Shown piece by piece: positions 18,093 to 26,867 of a stretch of 64,000 bases of DNA. The stretch's first letter is position 1, and each line of letters begins with the position of its first letter. The stretch lies in the NCBI RefSeq assembly GCF_031585635.1, contig NZ_CP134195.1, forward strand, positions 2,914,001 through 2,978,000, written 5' to 3'. A program made the position numbers and the translations under genes. Below the pieces are notes generated by a model. That model saw only the letters and a list, made by a program, of their open reading frames with translations, made no database searches and was not told the origin of the DNA. Origin of the DNA: Paraburkholderia sp. FT54. GTDB lineage: Bacteria; Pseudomonadota; Gammaproteobacteria; Burkholderiales; Burkholderiaceae.

Positions 18093-18518
18093 TCATTGAC
18101 CGACGCCGATGATCACGCTCGATGCCTTGAAAATCGCCGTCGCCGCTTTGCCGTTCGCGAGGCCGAGGCGGTCGACGCTATCGTTGGTGATGATCGCCGC
18201 GATCTGCGCGCCGCCCGCCGTGATCGACACTTCGGAATTCACCGCGCCCTTGGTGACCGCCGACACCGTACCGGCGATGCAATTGCGCGCCGACACCTGC
18301 TCTTTCGTGACGTCGACCATCACGATCACCGACGACGCTTTCACCAGCGCGAAGGCTTTCGTGCCTACCGTGAGGCCGAGCGACGTCGCGCTGCCGTGGG
18401 TGATGATCGAGACGATCTCGAGGCCTTCCTGGGTGCGCAGCGTGACTTCGTCGTTTACGGCGCCATGTTTGAGTCCGGTGACTTCGCCGGCGAATTGATT
18501 GCGTGCGCTGGTCTGCAT
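18093..18518 (-). CDS. Tandem molbindin (TOBE/Mop domains)
   Basis: A 141-residue protein of two Mop repeats, each about 68 residues. Repeat 1 begins SARNQFAGEVTGLKHGAVNDEV; repeat 2 begins SARNCIAGTVSAVTKGAVNSEV. Both end in the KASSVI segment (KASSVIVMVDV, KASSVIIGVGQ). Molbindins oligomerise and bind molybdate or tungstate for storage or homeostasis in the cytosol. The start is the ATG at 18518 preceded by GGAG; the longer upstream frame is not conserved. No mod transport genes are nearby. Confidence 0.92.
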   Translation of the reverse strand: MQTSARNQFAGEVTGLKHGAVNDEVTLRTQEGLEIVSIITHGSATSLGLTVGTKAFALVKASSVIVMVDVTKEQVSARNCIAGTVSAVTKGAVNSEVSITAGGAQIAAIITNDSVDRLGLANGKAATAIFKASSVIIGVGQ

Positions 18519-18781
18519 GTTGTTCTCCTTGGTTACGCAGCCTCGTACGGGCGTTTTTCGAGGCCATGCGTTGGGTTGGGCAGTGAGCGTAGTGGAACGC
18601 TCGCCGGCTGCGACAGTCTGCGCGTGAAGCGCGCCATCGCGCGGCCGCAATTGACGACGCGAACCCCAATGAAACCACACAAGCGTTGTGTTTGGGTATG
18701 CACAACGCGACGCCGGTACAACGTGCGGCACAATACGCCGACACCGTATCATCGTGCCCTGTACCTTCTTCGCCGAACCTC

Positions 18782-20392
18782 ATGCCCGTTGCCGTTCTAT
18801 CCCGCCTCACCGCCGCCTGGCCGAACGCCTGCCGCGCCGCCGCATTGTGCGCCGCGCTCGCGGCGATCAGCGCCTGCAGCAATCCGTCGCCGATGCGCGA
18901 CACGCGTGCGCCGGTCGACACCGTCACGTTGTTTCCCATCGCCGGCTACGACCAGGACGTCGATCACTGGCTCGAACCGGACAGCCCCGGCTACGACCAG
19001 CCGTTCCTGAGTGCCGCGGACCAGCAGGCGCACTTCAAAGTCCTGTACGCACGCTACTTCGGCACCGGCACCACGGCGCCCTCGCCCTGGAACTCCAACT
19101 TCGTGACGACGCGCGTCTATCGCCAGCAAGGCGCGGACATTGCCGCATTGCAGCAGCGGCGCATCGGCAGGTTCGACAACACCGGCAAGAGCGGCGCGGA
19201 CGTCGGTTACGGCGAAAATTTCCGGCCGCACGACAAGGCATGGATCGACGCCATCGCGCAAAACATGAACGTCGCGCAGTTCACGCAGACGGCCGTTTAT
19301 CAGCCGCGGCGCCGCGCCATCGCCACCAGCAACCTGATGGTGCGCGAACTGCCGACCACCGACCCGTCGTTCTACGACCACCATCTGGCCGGTGAAGGCT
19401 ATCCGTTCGACAATCTGCAGATCTCGGCCGTACGGCCCGGCACGCCGCTGTATGTGCTCGGCAGCAGCGTCGACGGCGCGTGGCATTACGTGCAGACGCC
19501 CGACGTGCAGGGCTGGGTACGCAGCGACGGCGTCGGCATGGCCGACGACCGTTTCGTCGACACATGGCGCGCGGCGACGGCCAAATCGCTCGGAGCGGTG
19601 ATCGTGGCGTCGGCGCCGGTGCGCGACAGCCGCGGCGTGTTCCGCTTCGACGCACCGGCCGGCACGCTGCTGCCGATCGCGCCATCCAACGCCGCGCGGC
19701 CGGCGCAGGCAAAATCTGCCACAAGCGACGCCAGCGGCCCGGTCGACGATGTAGTGATGCGTCAAGTGCTCGTCCCGGCCCGCGACGCGGACGGCCAGGC
19801 GCTGATCCGCAGCGCCGCCCTGAGCGACGCGCAAATTGCGCCCATGCCGCTCGCCGCCACGCCGCGCCATCTGGCGATGCTGATGAAAACGCTGATCGGC
19901 CGCCCGTACGGCTGGGGCAATAGCGGCCTCTACAACGATTGCTCGTCGGAACTGCAGAGCATCTTCGCCGCCTTCGGCGTCTGGCTGCCGCGCCATTCGT
20001 CCACGCAGATGAACGCCGGCCGCATGATCGACCTGTCGTCGTCCACGCCCGCGCAGCGGCTCGACTATCTGGCGCAGCACGGCGAGCCGTTGCGCACGCT
20101 GATCTACATCGGCGGCCACGTGATGCTGTATATCGGCAACACCACCCGCAACGGCAGCGCGGTGCCCGTCGTCTATCAGGACGTGTGGGGCCTGCGGCCC
20201 GCCGACGATAGCCGGCGCGCGGTGATCGGCGGCTCGGTGATTCTGCCGCTGTTCGAACACATTCCCGAAGACGCCGCGCTGCAATCGCTCGCCGCGACGC
20301 CGACGTTCCAGATCAGCATCCTCGGCGCACCGCGCGGCGGCGCCCCGGCGCCGTCCGCCGCGCCGCCGGACGAGGACAATCCGGCCGGTTGA
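18782..20392 (+). CDS. SH3-domain NlpC/P60 (C40) peptidase lipoprotein
   Basis: A 536-residue cell-wall peptidase predicted to cut peptidoglycan stem peptides. The N-terminus has a signal peptide with a lipobox (LAAISAC, near residue 30). The middle has bacterial SH3-like segments (VRPGTPLYVLGSSVDGAWHYV). The C-terminal NlpC/P60 domain carries the nucleophile in YNDCSSEL and the histidine in GGHVMLYIG. PYGWGNSG precedes the Cys, as in the family. The start is the ATG at 18782; a longer frame from 18686 gives no signal peptide. The C-terminus is Pro/Ala-rich. Confidence 0.88.
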   Translation: MPVAVLSRLTAAWPNACRAAALCAALAAISACSNPSPMRDTRAPVDTVTLFPIAGYDQDVDHWLEPDSPGYDQPFLSAADQQAHFKVLYARYFGTGTTAPSPWNSNFVTTRVYRQQGADIAALQQRRIGRFDNTGKSGADVGYGENFRPHDKAWIDAIAQNMNVAQFTQTAVYQPRRRAIATSNLMVRELPTTDPSFYDHHLAGEGYPFDNLQISAVRPGTPLYVLGSSVDGAWHYVQTPDVQGWVRSDGVGMADDRFVDTWRAATAKSLGAVIVASAPVRDSRGVFRFDAPAGTLLPIAPSNAARPAQAKSATSDASGPVDDVVMRQVLVPARDADGQALIRSAALSDAQIAPMPLAATPRHLAMLMKTLIGRPYGWGNSGLYNDCSSELQSIFAAFGVWLPRHSSTQMNAGRMIDLSSSTPAQRLDYLAQHGEPLRTLIYIGGHVMLYIGNTTRNGSAVPVVYQDVWGLRPADDSRRAVIGGSVILPLFEHIPEDAALQSLAATPTFQISILGAPRGGAPAPSAAPPDEDNPAG

Positions 20393-20545
20393 TACACGCG
20401 CTCAGGCACTCGCCGCATGCCCGGGCCAAAAATATTTTTTCCGGAGTGTCGATTCAACGGTCATGTACTCGTCGTAACGTTGAAGACCTGACTCGACGAG
20501 TCGGTCTTTCACCTCACGAACCTCTTACTTCAAGGAGTCGCCGTC

Positions 20546-21010
20546 ATGTCCAGCAACGCCGTCAAACCGATCCCTGACGGGATGCACTCGCTCACGCCGT
20601 ATCTGATCTGCGCCAACGCCGCGGACGCCATCGCGTTCTACACGAAGGCCTTCAACGCCGTCGAACAGGTCCGCCTGCCCGGCCCCGGCGGCAAGGTCAT
20701 GCACGCTTCCCTGAAGATCGGCGATTCCATGCTGATGCTGACTGACGAATGGCCCGAGCACCAGTCGTTCGGCCCGAATTCGCTGAAAGGCACGCCGGTC
20801 ACGATTCACTACTATGTGGAAGATGTGGACGCCAGCTTCAAACAGGCCGTCGACGCCGGCGCGACGGTCGTGATGCCCGTCACCGACATGTTCTGGGGCG
20901 ACCGCTACGGCCAGTTGAAAGACCCGTTCGGCCATAGCTGGTCGCTGGCCACGCACAAGCGCGATCTGAGCGCGGAAGAAATCCAGCAAGCCATGGCCGC
21001 GATGAAGTAA
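20546..21010 (+). CDS. VOC-family protein (PhnB/glyoxalase-like)
   Basis: A 154-residue vicinal-oxygen-chelate protein. YLICANAADAIAFYTKAF is the PhnB-like opening, followed by PGGKVMHASLKIGDSMLML, VTIHYYVEDVD and MFWGDRYGQLKDPFGHSWSLATH. The family includes dioxygenases, glyoxalases and resistance proteins, and function cannot be read from the sequence. It has a good ribosome site (AAGGAG, 20531-20536). The upstream 20393-20545 contains an A+T-rich AAAAATATTTTTT tract at 20429-20441. A second VOC gene follows 36 bases later. Confidence 0.9.
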   Translation: MSSNAVKPIPDGMHSLTPYLICANAADAIAFYTKAFNAVEQVRLPGPGGKVMHASLKIGDSMLMLTDEWPEHQSFGPNSLKGTPVTIHYYVEDVDASFKQAVDAGATVVMPVTDMFWGDRYGQLKDPFGHSWSLATHKRDLSAEEIQQAMAAMK

Positions 21011-21046
21011 GGCGCGGTCCGTCCGGTGAGAAGGAGGAGAAAGGTC

Positions 21047-21517
21047 ATGCAAAAGATTGCGCCGTGCCTATGGTTCGACGGCAATGCGGAAGAAGCGGCC
21101 CGCTTCTACACGTCGGTGTTTTCCGATTCCCGCATCGCCACGACAATGCATTACACGGATGCCGGACCCGGGCCGAAGGGCGGCGTGCTGGCCATCACGT
21201 TCGAGATCGAAGGCCAGGAGTTCATGGCGCTGAACGGCGGCCCGCAGTTCCCCTTCACGCCGGCGATCTCGCTGTTCGTGCACTGCAGCTCACAGGAGGA
21301 GATCGACCGTTACTGGACCAAACTCCTGGACGGCGGTAAGCCGTGGCAGTGCGGCTGGCTTCAGGACCGGTTCGGCGTCTCGTGGCAGATCGCGCCGGAC
21401 GTACTCGGCGACATGCTGCGCGACCCGGACACGGCCAAGGCGAGCCGCGTAATGAAGACCATGATGAATATGGTCAAGCTGGAAATCGCGCCGCTCGAAG
21501 CGGCTTATCGCGGCTAG
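21047..21517 (+). CDS. VOC-family protein (3-demethylubiquinone-9 methyltransferase-like fold)
   Basis: A 156-residue PhnB-type VOC protein: APCLWFDGNAEEAARFYTSVF, GGVLAITFEIEGQEFMALNGG, SLFVHCSSQEEIDRYW and GWLQDRFGVSWQI. This subgroup is often annotated as 3-demethylubiquinone-9 3-methyltransferase from a fold match, which is not evidence of that reaction. The start is the ATG at 21047 behind AAGGAGGAG. It probably forms a two-gene operon with the VOC gene just upstream. Confidence 0.9.
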   Translation: MQKIAPCLWFDGNAEEAARFYTSVFSDSRIATTMHYTDAGPGPKGGVLAITFEIEGQEFMALNGGPQFPFTPAISLFVHCSSQEEIDRYWTKLLDGGKPWQCGWLQDRFGVSWQIAPDVLGDMLRDPDTAKASRVMKTMMNMVKLEIAPLEAAYRG

Positions 21518-21707
21518 CGGGGTCGCGATAAGCGGTGCGGTTGGCGCGTAGTGCCATGCGGTTGGCGCGCAGTTTGGCGCAAGGTCGGCGGTCGGCCTGC
21601 GGTCCCGTTAGCTTGTCCTGAATCCACGGCACGGCAAGCAGGCCGGGGCGCAAGACCGCCATCTTTGATAGCATCGGTCTCGACCCATAAACGGCGGGAC
21701 ATGAACG

Positions 21708-22916
21708 GTGCGCGTCAACCATCAGGCTTTCTTCTGCTCGCTGTTTGTCGCGCGTCTCGCCGATCAGATCCTGCTGTTTCTCGTGCCGCTCGTCGTATTC
21801 CAGACCACGCACCAGGTCTCGTGGTCGGGGCTTGCGTTCTTTATCGAAACGTTGCCCCGCTATCTGGTGTTTCCTTTCTTCGGCGCCTTGTGCGACCGCA
21901 TCTCGCCGCTCAGATTGATGCGCGTGAGCCAGACCGTGAGGGCGCTGGCGTGTTTCGGCGGCATCCTCGCTTATGTGCTGTTCGGCGGCATCGGCTGGCT
22001 GATCGCACTCTCGGCCGTGTGCGGCGTATTGACGAGCCAGGGCCTGGTCGCGCGCGAAGTCATGCTGCCGCAGATCTTCAGTACGCAGCAGTTTCAGCGC
22101 GTGCTCGCCTATTCGCAACTGGCCGACCAGTTGGGTTTCGTGCTCGGTCCGATGCTCGCCGCGCTGCTGCTTGGCCTGTGGCGTTGGGAATGGGTCGTCG
22201 GCGCAACTGGCGTGCTGTTTCTCCTCGCCGATGGCGCGCTGCTGCTGTGGCAACGCGCGAGCGGTTTTCGCGCCCCCGCACCGCCGCCGCTCGTGCCGGG
22301 TCACTGGACGCTGCCGCTGCGCATCGCGCTGCGTCATGTGCTGGTGCTGCCCGGCCTGAAGAAAGTCGTGCTGCTCGCCGCCGCCGAAAATCTGGTGATC
22401 GGCGTGACACTCGCCACGTCCGCAGCCATGGTGACCGGCCTTCACGCGCAGTCGAACCACTACTATGCCGGACTGCAGACGGCCGGCGCCGTGGCCACGG
22501 TGCTGATTCTGTTGACGATCGCACGCGCCGCATGGCCCGCCCGCGCCTTGGGCCTGGTCGCCTTCGTCTCGATCTGCGCGGGCGGCGTGATCGCCGGTGC
22601 GAGCGCGGCGCCGTGGGGCTATGCGCTCGGCTTCCTGCTGATCGTCGGCTTCGACAAGATGTTCAACGTCTACATCCGCGGCGCGCGGCAGCGAATCATT
22701 CCGCCGAAGGACTACGGCAAGACGACTGGCGTGGTGATCCTCCTGAACAACATGACGCAGCCGCTCGCCGGCCTGCTGGTCAGCGTGTTTTCGGCGCGCA
22801 CGCAAACCGGCCCGCTGATCGTGATCCTGTCGCTGACGATGGGCGGCATCGGTGTGGCGGTATCGATCGGCGCGGCGCTGGTGCGCAAGAAGCGCGCGCT
22901 GGCGCTTGGGGAATAA
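21708..22916 (+). CDS. Major facilitator superfamily transporter, EntS-like
   Basis: An inner-membrane transporter of 402 residues with about 12 hydrophobic segments, beginning FFCSLFVARLADQILLFLVPLVVF. It resembles the MFS_3 group, which includes the enterobactin exporter EntS and drug exporters (PRYLVFPFFGALCDRI loop between helices 2 and 3). The start appears to be GTG at 21708; an ATG at 21701 is in another frame. No siderophore genes are nearby, so the substrate is open. Long open frames on both strands here reflect codon bias. Confidence 0.88.
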   Translation: MRVNHQAFFCSLFVARLADQILLFLVPLVVFQTTHQVSWSGLAFFIETLPRYLVFPFFGALCDRISPLRLMRVSQTVRALACFGGILAYVLFGGIGWLIALSAVCGVLTSQGLVAREVMLPQIFSTQQFQRVLAYSQLADQLGFVLGPMLAALLLGLWRWEWVVGATGVLFLLADGALLLWQRASGFRAPAPPPLVPGHWTLPLRIALRHVLVLPGLKKVVLLAAAENLVIGVTLATSAAMVTGLHAQSNHYYAGLQTAGAVATVLILLTIARAAWPARALGLVAFVSICAGGVIAGASAAPWGYALGFLLIVGFDKMFNVYIRGARQRIIPPKDYGKTTGVVILLNNMTQPLAGLLVSVFSARTQTGPLIVILSLTMGGIGVAVSIGAALVRKKRALALGE

Positions 22917-23006
22917 TGCCGCGTCGGCTCGCCTGAAGGCCGTTATTCATATCGAGTGCGCGCTGCGAAGCGCTCGGGCGGCTTTAGGTCCTTACCGCCG
23001 ACGCAG

Positions 23007-23810
23007 CTAGACAGCCTCGCACACCACCGCGAACTTCAACAACTGCGTCGGACCGAACGCATTGCTGAGCGCCACGTCGGCCGCATCGCGTCCTCGCGCC
23101 ATCAGCACACGCCCCGTGCGCGGCGCATTGTTGCGCGGGTCGAAGGTCTGCCAGCATCCGCCGATATAGGCCTCGAACCACGCGGCGAAATCCATCGTCG
23201 CGTAGGGCGGCGGCAGGCCGACATCGCTGATATAGCCCGTGCAATAACGCGCCGGAATATTCATGGCCCGGCAGAGCGCCACGGCCAGATGCGCGAAGTC
23301 CCGGCACACGCCTTTGCGCTCCTGCCAGGCCTGCCACGCGGTCTTGGTCGGTCGCGCGAAGTCGTAGCCGAACACGATGTGGTTGTGCACGTAGTTGCAG
23401 ATCGCGTCCACGCGCCCGCGGCCGAGCGGCAGCTTGCCGAAGGTCTGCCACGCAAATTCGGAGAGCAGATCGGTTTCGCAATAGCGGCTGCCGAGCAGAA
23501 ACACCAGCGTATCGTCAGGCAGCATTTCCACCGGATGCTGTTCCGTGTACGGCGGACGCATCTCCGGCTCGGACGACACCTCCAACACCGCGCTCGTCGA
23601 AAAGGCAATTTTTCCCGGCGGCGCCACCAGCCGGCTGCACAGATTGCCGAACGAATCGCGATACTGGCTGATCGGCACCGGCGGATCGACCACCAGCAAA
23701 TCGGGATTCAGCACCTCTTTCGCGTGCGAATAGTGGGTGTTCAACATCAGCATCATCGGCGTCGGTTGCACGCACTCATAGACCAGCTCGTAGCCAACGC
23801 GCAATTTCAT
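23007..23810 (-). CDS. Transglutaminase-like protein with altered catalytic triad
   Basis: A 267-residue protein of the transglutaminase/cysteine-peptidase-like superfamily. The nucleophile segment is KGVCRDFAHLAVALCRAMNIPARY. Where most members have a catalytic His (xFHAW or THAW), this protein reads MDFAAWFEAYIGG, with Ala at that position; the third residue is in TFDPRNN. GRVLMARGRDAADVAL is a subgroup signature. It may be a binding protein or use another residue. The ATG at 23810 starts the conserved KLRVGYELVY; a GTG at 23837 is possible. It lies 113 bases after the second transglutaminase on the same strand. Confidence 0.85.
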   Translation of the reverse strand: MKLRVGYELVYECVQPTPMMLMLNTHYSHAKEVLNPDLLVVDPPVPISQYRDSFGNLCSRLVAPPGKIAFSTSAVLEVSSEPEMRPPYTEQHPVEMLPDDTLVFLLGSRYCETDLLSEFAWQTFGKLPLGRGRVDAICNYVHNHIVFGYDFARPTKTAWQAWQERKGVCRDFAHLAVALCRAMNIPARYCTGYISDVGLPPPYATMDFAAWFEAYIGGCWQTFDPRNNAPRTGRVLMARGRDAADVALSNAFGPTQLLKFAVVCEAV

Positions 23811-23923
23811 CGCGACGCCCTCTTCCAGTTGAGACACTCAAATGACGCGCACGGTGAAGCGTCCAAACCGGCACGCCCCGCTAACACGTTTCGATTCGAC
23901 CCGCCGCGGCCTTCGACGGGCGT

Positions 23924-24871
23924 TCATTCGCCCTTATCCGCCTTGCTTCGCCGAGATTCGCCTTCCGTCACGCTCACATCCACCTGCAAGCCGCGAAACG
24001 AATGCGGCGCGCCATGCCACGTGCCCCACAACGGCAGCGCCTGGTAGGCGTTCCAGGCCACCGCCACACGAATCAGATGGCGGTTGCCGACGATGCTGTT
24101 GGTCGGATCGAAATCGACCCAGCCGGCGCCCGGCAAATAGATCTGCAACCATGCGTGCGTCGCGCCGCCGCCTTGCGTGGCGTCGTGCTCGGGCACGAAC
24201 AGATAGCCGCTCACGAAGCGCGCCGCGAGGCCGAGCGAGCGCACCGCGTCCATCATCAGCACGGCAAAATCGCGGCAGCTGCCGCTGCGGCTGCGCAAGG
24301 TGTCGCCGGGACGGTTCACGCCTTTTTCCGTGCGGCGCACGTAGAAGAACGTGTTCTTGATTTCGAGCGTCATGGCGCGCAGCAGCGCCATCGTGCCGCT
24401 GCCGCTTGCGGCACCGCTCTTGCCACTTTCGCCGCTCTTTGCGGCGCTACCCAAGGTCGGCACGAAGCGGCGCGCCCACTCGTCCACATCGCTGTCCGGA
24501 TACTGGCGGCTGCGCGCGTTTACGAGATCGGAGGCCTCTTCGTTCGTGTACGCGAACGGCCAGTTCACCGCGTAAGGTTCGAGCGCGTAGTCGGGCATGG
24601 GCGCTTCGAAGTGTTCGAGCGTCACTTCGCTGTCGAAGCGCAATTCGCTCGCCTTGTCCGCGAAACTGGCGACTGCCACCGAGTTATCGAATACGTCGTG
24701 CAGCCAATGCAGCCGCGACGGTGTGGGCGTGATCACCAGCCTGTTTGTGACGAGGCGCAAATCGTGGCTCGCGCGCGGCCGGAACATCATGCGATGCTCG
24801 CCGAAGCGCACGGGTTCCGAGTAACGGTAGACGCTGACGTGGCGCACCGTGAAGCGCTGCGGGTCATTCAT
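23924..24871 (-). CDS. Transglutaminase family protein with intact Cys-His-Asp
   Basis: A 315-residue protein with an N-terminal beta-rich domain (RHVSVYRYSEPVRFGEHRM) and a transglutaminase core. The catalytic triad is visible: Cys in RSGSCRDFAVLMMDA, His in GGATHAWLQIYLPG, Asp in WVDFDPTN. SGYLFVPEHDATQGGG precedes the His, as in the family. A Ser/Gly-rich insert (KSGESGKSGAASGSG) lies mid-protein. Similar genes often sit with circularly permuted ATP-grasp and alpha-E genes; none is in this window. It is first in a likely operon with the altered paralogue downstream. Confidence 0.9.
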   Translation of the reverse strand: MNDPQRFTVRHVSVYRYSEPVRFGEHRMMFRPRASHDLRLVTNRLVITPTPSRLHWLHDVFDNSVAVASFADKASELRFDSEVTLEHFEAPMPDYALEPYAVNWPFAYTNEEASDLVNARSRQYPDSDVDEWARRFVPTLGSAAKSGESGKSGAASGSGTMALLRAMTLEIKNTFFYVRRTEKGVNRPGDTLRSRSGSCRDFAVLMMDAVRSLGLAARFVSGYLFVPEHDATQGGGATHAWLQIYLPGAGWVDFDPTNSIVGNRHLIRVAVAWNAYQALPLWGTWHGAPHSFRGLQVDVSVTEGESRRSKADKGE

Positions 24872-25219
24872 CTGACTGTCCGATGGATGCCGCCGGGTTC
24901 GTCGTGTCCATCGCGTTCACGCTTGTAAAAAGCCGCGACGCAGCGGGCAAAAAGCGCGCGGCGCGGTTTTGTTCCTCAATGAGCCACGGCCGGGTTGCGG
25001 TGTGGTCGAGTGCTCTTAACGACAAACTGACGGGGTCAGCATACACCCGCCATATTGGTTGAAAACACTCACTTGGGCAGGGCGTGGCGGGGGTGAAATT
25101 ATCCACAGAATCTGTTCCTAACGCTGTGCATAACTATCCGGCAAAAACCACAAGCTGTTGATGCAACTGCCGTTTTTACCGCGACGCCGAAGTTGGGCAG
25201 CGCTCGCGCCCGGCGCGCG
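24872..25219. other. Intergenic region upstream of the transglutaminase pair
   Basis: About 350 bases between the HdeD-fusion stop and the transglutaminase start, both leftward. It is locally A+T-richer than the flanks around 25030-25160. It contains the paired DnaA-box-like sites listed separately. No gene was seen. It should hold the promoter of the transglutaminase operon. Confidence 0.5.
25099..25133. promoter_or_regulatory. Pair of opposed DnaA-box-like 9-mers
   Basis: TTATCCACA at 25099-25107 is an exact strong DnaA box. TGTGCATAA at 25125-25133 is the reverse complement of TTATGCACA, which fits the consensus TTWTNCACA. They face each other across 17 bases. No dnaA or dnaN is nearby, so this is not the main origin. 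It could be a DnaA-controlled promoter or titration site, or chance. The sequence match is certain; the function is inference. Confidence 0.4.
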
Positions 25220-26629
25220 TCATTCGCGCATCGGGCCACGCGCCGTGTCGTCGGCGACGTGCGCGTGACGGGCTTCTTCGCGCCATTGCTGACGCGAGCG
25301 AACCATTCTGCGCACCGCAAGGCGCGCCATCTTGACCCAGCCCGAGGGCCGCGGGTCGGCCAGCATGCTCAGCGCCCGCGCGTAGTCGAGTGTGAGGCCC
25401 GGGGTCCACGCCATCGTCGCGGCTCGTTTGCGCACTTGCGCGGCGACCCACAGTTCCGGTGTCGAGATGACGCGCAAAAACGGCTGCCATCCGCCGAGGT
25501 CGCCCCACACACGCGCCGACGCGCCCTCGATCGCGGCCTCGAGCGCGCGCGAGACACTGCTCGAACAGTTACGGTGCGTGAGGTTGTAAGTCGTGTCCTG
25601 TCGATACGCGTCCCAGAAACGGCGCAGGCGGGCCGGATCGTAGTTGCGGATCCGCACCTGAACCGTCGACGGACACCACGCTGTCGATTCAGTCGGGTAA
25701 TCGGGCTGGAAGAGCCCCGGCACGTCGTTCTCGCGCGTGGCACGCAGGAGTCGCGCGAAGTCGTCGGGCGAGCGATCGATCTCGACACCCGGGTACAAGC
25801 TGATGTAGACGCCCTCGGGCGATTCGAGCGCGGCATGGCCGGTCGATATCACGCCGTTGCGATCCACGGCTGCGATATAGCGATCCACGATCAATTGCCG
25901 GCGTGCTTCCCCCTTGGCCGAACCGACCGGCGTCCACACGTGCACGGTCAAGGCGGATTCATCGGCGGCCGGCGGGCCGTCCCATTCATGCGCAATCAGG
26001 CGGCTGGCGGCCAGCGCGCTCGCGGCGGCAATGCCGGCATCCGCTGCCGAATCGCCCGCGACGACCGCCGGGTTAGACGCGAGCCGCCGCACCCGCGCGC
26101 TCAGCAGGATCATGTTCCATCCGCCAAAGATCAGGCCGAGTCCGACACAGTACGGCACGGTGCCGACGTAGTGAGTCGGATAGGGCTGATAGAAGAAAAT
26201 CGCCAGCGCGATTTCGACGGCGCCGCCGATCATCGCGAGCCGCCAGGTGCGAAAGCGGACTACTTTGGCCGAGACGATCTGCAACAGGCCGTCGGCGAAA
26301 AAGAGCGTGCCGAAGATCATCGACAGAATGAAGTTGCCGTGCTCGTGGCTGACGAGAATCAGCGCCGCCGCGGTGGTGAACGCGATGCCCTTCACATAGC
26401 GCAGCGTGCGTTGCCCGCCCATGCCGGTCCAGGCGACGGCCAGCGTGGCTAGGCCCTCGAGCAACAGGAGCAACGCGAACGGGGTGATTGGGAAATAGAG
26501 CGCACTATCGAGCGCGTCGATGAACACGAAGACGCCGAGCAGCAGACTGAGACAACCGACGATCCGCAACGATCGCCAGCGCGTGCGCAGATAATCGACG
26601 CCCAACAGAATCATGACCAGACGAACCAT
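25220..26629 (-). CDS. HdeD-like membrane domain fused to a permuted papain-like peptidase domain
   Basis: A 469-residue protein. Residues ~20-180 hold about six hydrophobic segments with the DUF308/HdeD pattern (RIVGCLSLLLGVFVFIDAL, FALLLLLEGLATLAVAW, FGGWNMILLSARV); HdeD proteins are tied to acid resistance. Residues ~225-470 are soluble. They contain STGHAALES (His265) and, ~90 residues later, YNLTHRNCSSSVSRAL (Cys355). A His before a Cys in NCxxx context is the order in circularly permuted NlpC/P60-LRAT/DUF4105-type thiol hydrolases. The start ATG at 26629 has GAGGAC upstream. The peptidase call is by motif only. Confidence 0.72.
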   Translation of the reverse strand: MVRLVMILLGVDYLRTRWRSLRIVGCLSLLLGVFVFIDALDSALYFPITPFALLLLLEGLATLAVAWTGMGGQRTLRYVKGIAFTTAAALILVSHEHGNFILSMIFGTLFFADGLLQIVSAKVVRFRTWRLAMIGGAVEIALAIFFYQPYPTHYVGTVPYCVGLGLIFGGWNMILLSARVRRLASNPAVVAGDSAADAGIAAASALAASRLIAHEWDGPPAADESALTVHVWTPVGSAKGEARRQLIVDRYIAAVDRNGVISTGHAALESPEGVYISLYPGVEIDRSPDDFARLLRATRENDVPGLFQPDYPTESTAWCPSTVQVRIRNYDPARLRRFWDAYRQDTTYNLTHRNCSSSVSRALEAAIEGASARVWGDLGGWQPFLRVISTPELWVAAQVRKRAATMAWTPGLTLDYARALSMLADPRPSGWVKMARLAVRRMVRSRQQWREEARHAHVADDTARGPMRE

Positions 26630-26800
26630 TGCAAGTCCTCCGTGACTGATGTGTTCTGTTGATCGTCATCTTAACCACTATCGCGGCGCCGGCGCGCAAC
26701 GCTCCGGCATGATGCAGGCGAGCGCACACGCGCGCCGCGCGCTGCTCAAACGTCGATGCGCCGTCAAACCGATGCGCTTTCGGCTCAATCGATCCGGCAT

Positions 26801-26840
26801 AAAAAAGGCCGGCGCGGAAATGACTTCGACGCGCCGGCCT
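26801..26840 (-). terminator. Rho-independent terminator of rdgC
   Basis: On the minus strand an 11-bp perfect stem (arms at 26830-26840 and 26806-26816, AGGCCGGCGCG) with a 13-base loop is followed directly by six T residues. It lies 27 bases past the rdgC stop. Confidence 0.9.
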
Positions 26841-26867
26841 GCAACGAACCAGAAAACCAGAAGCTGC

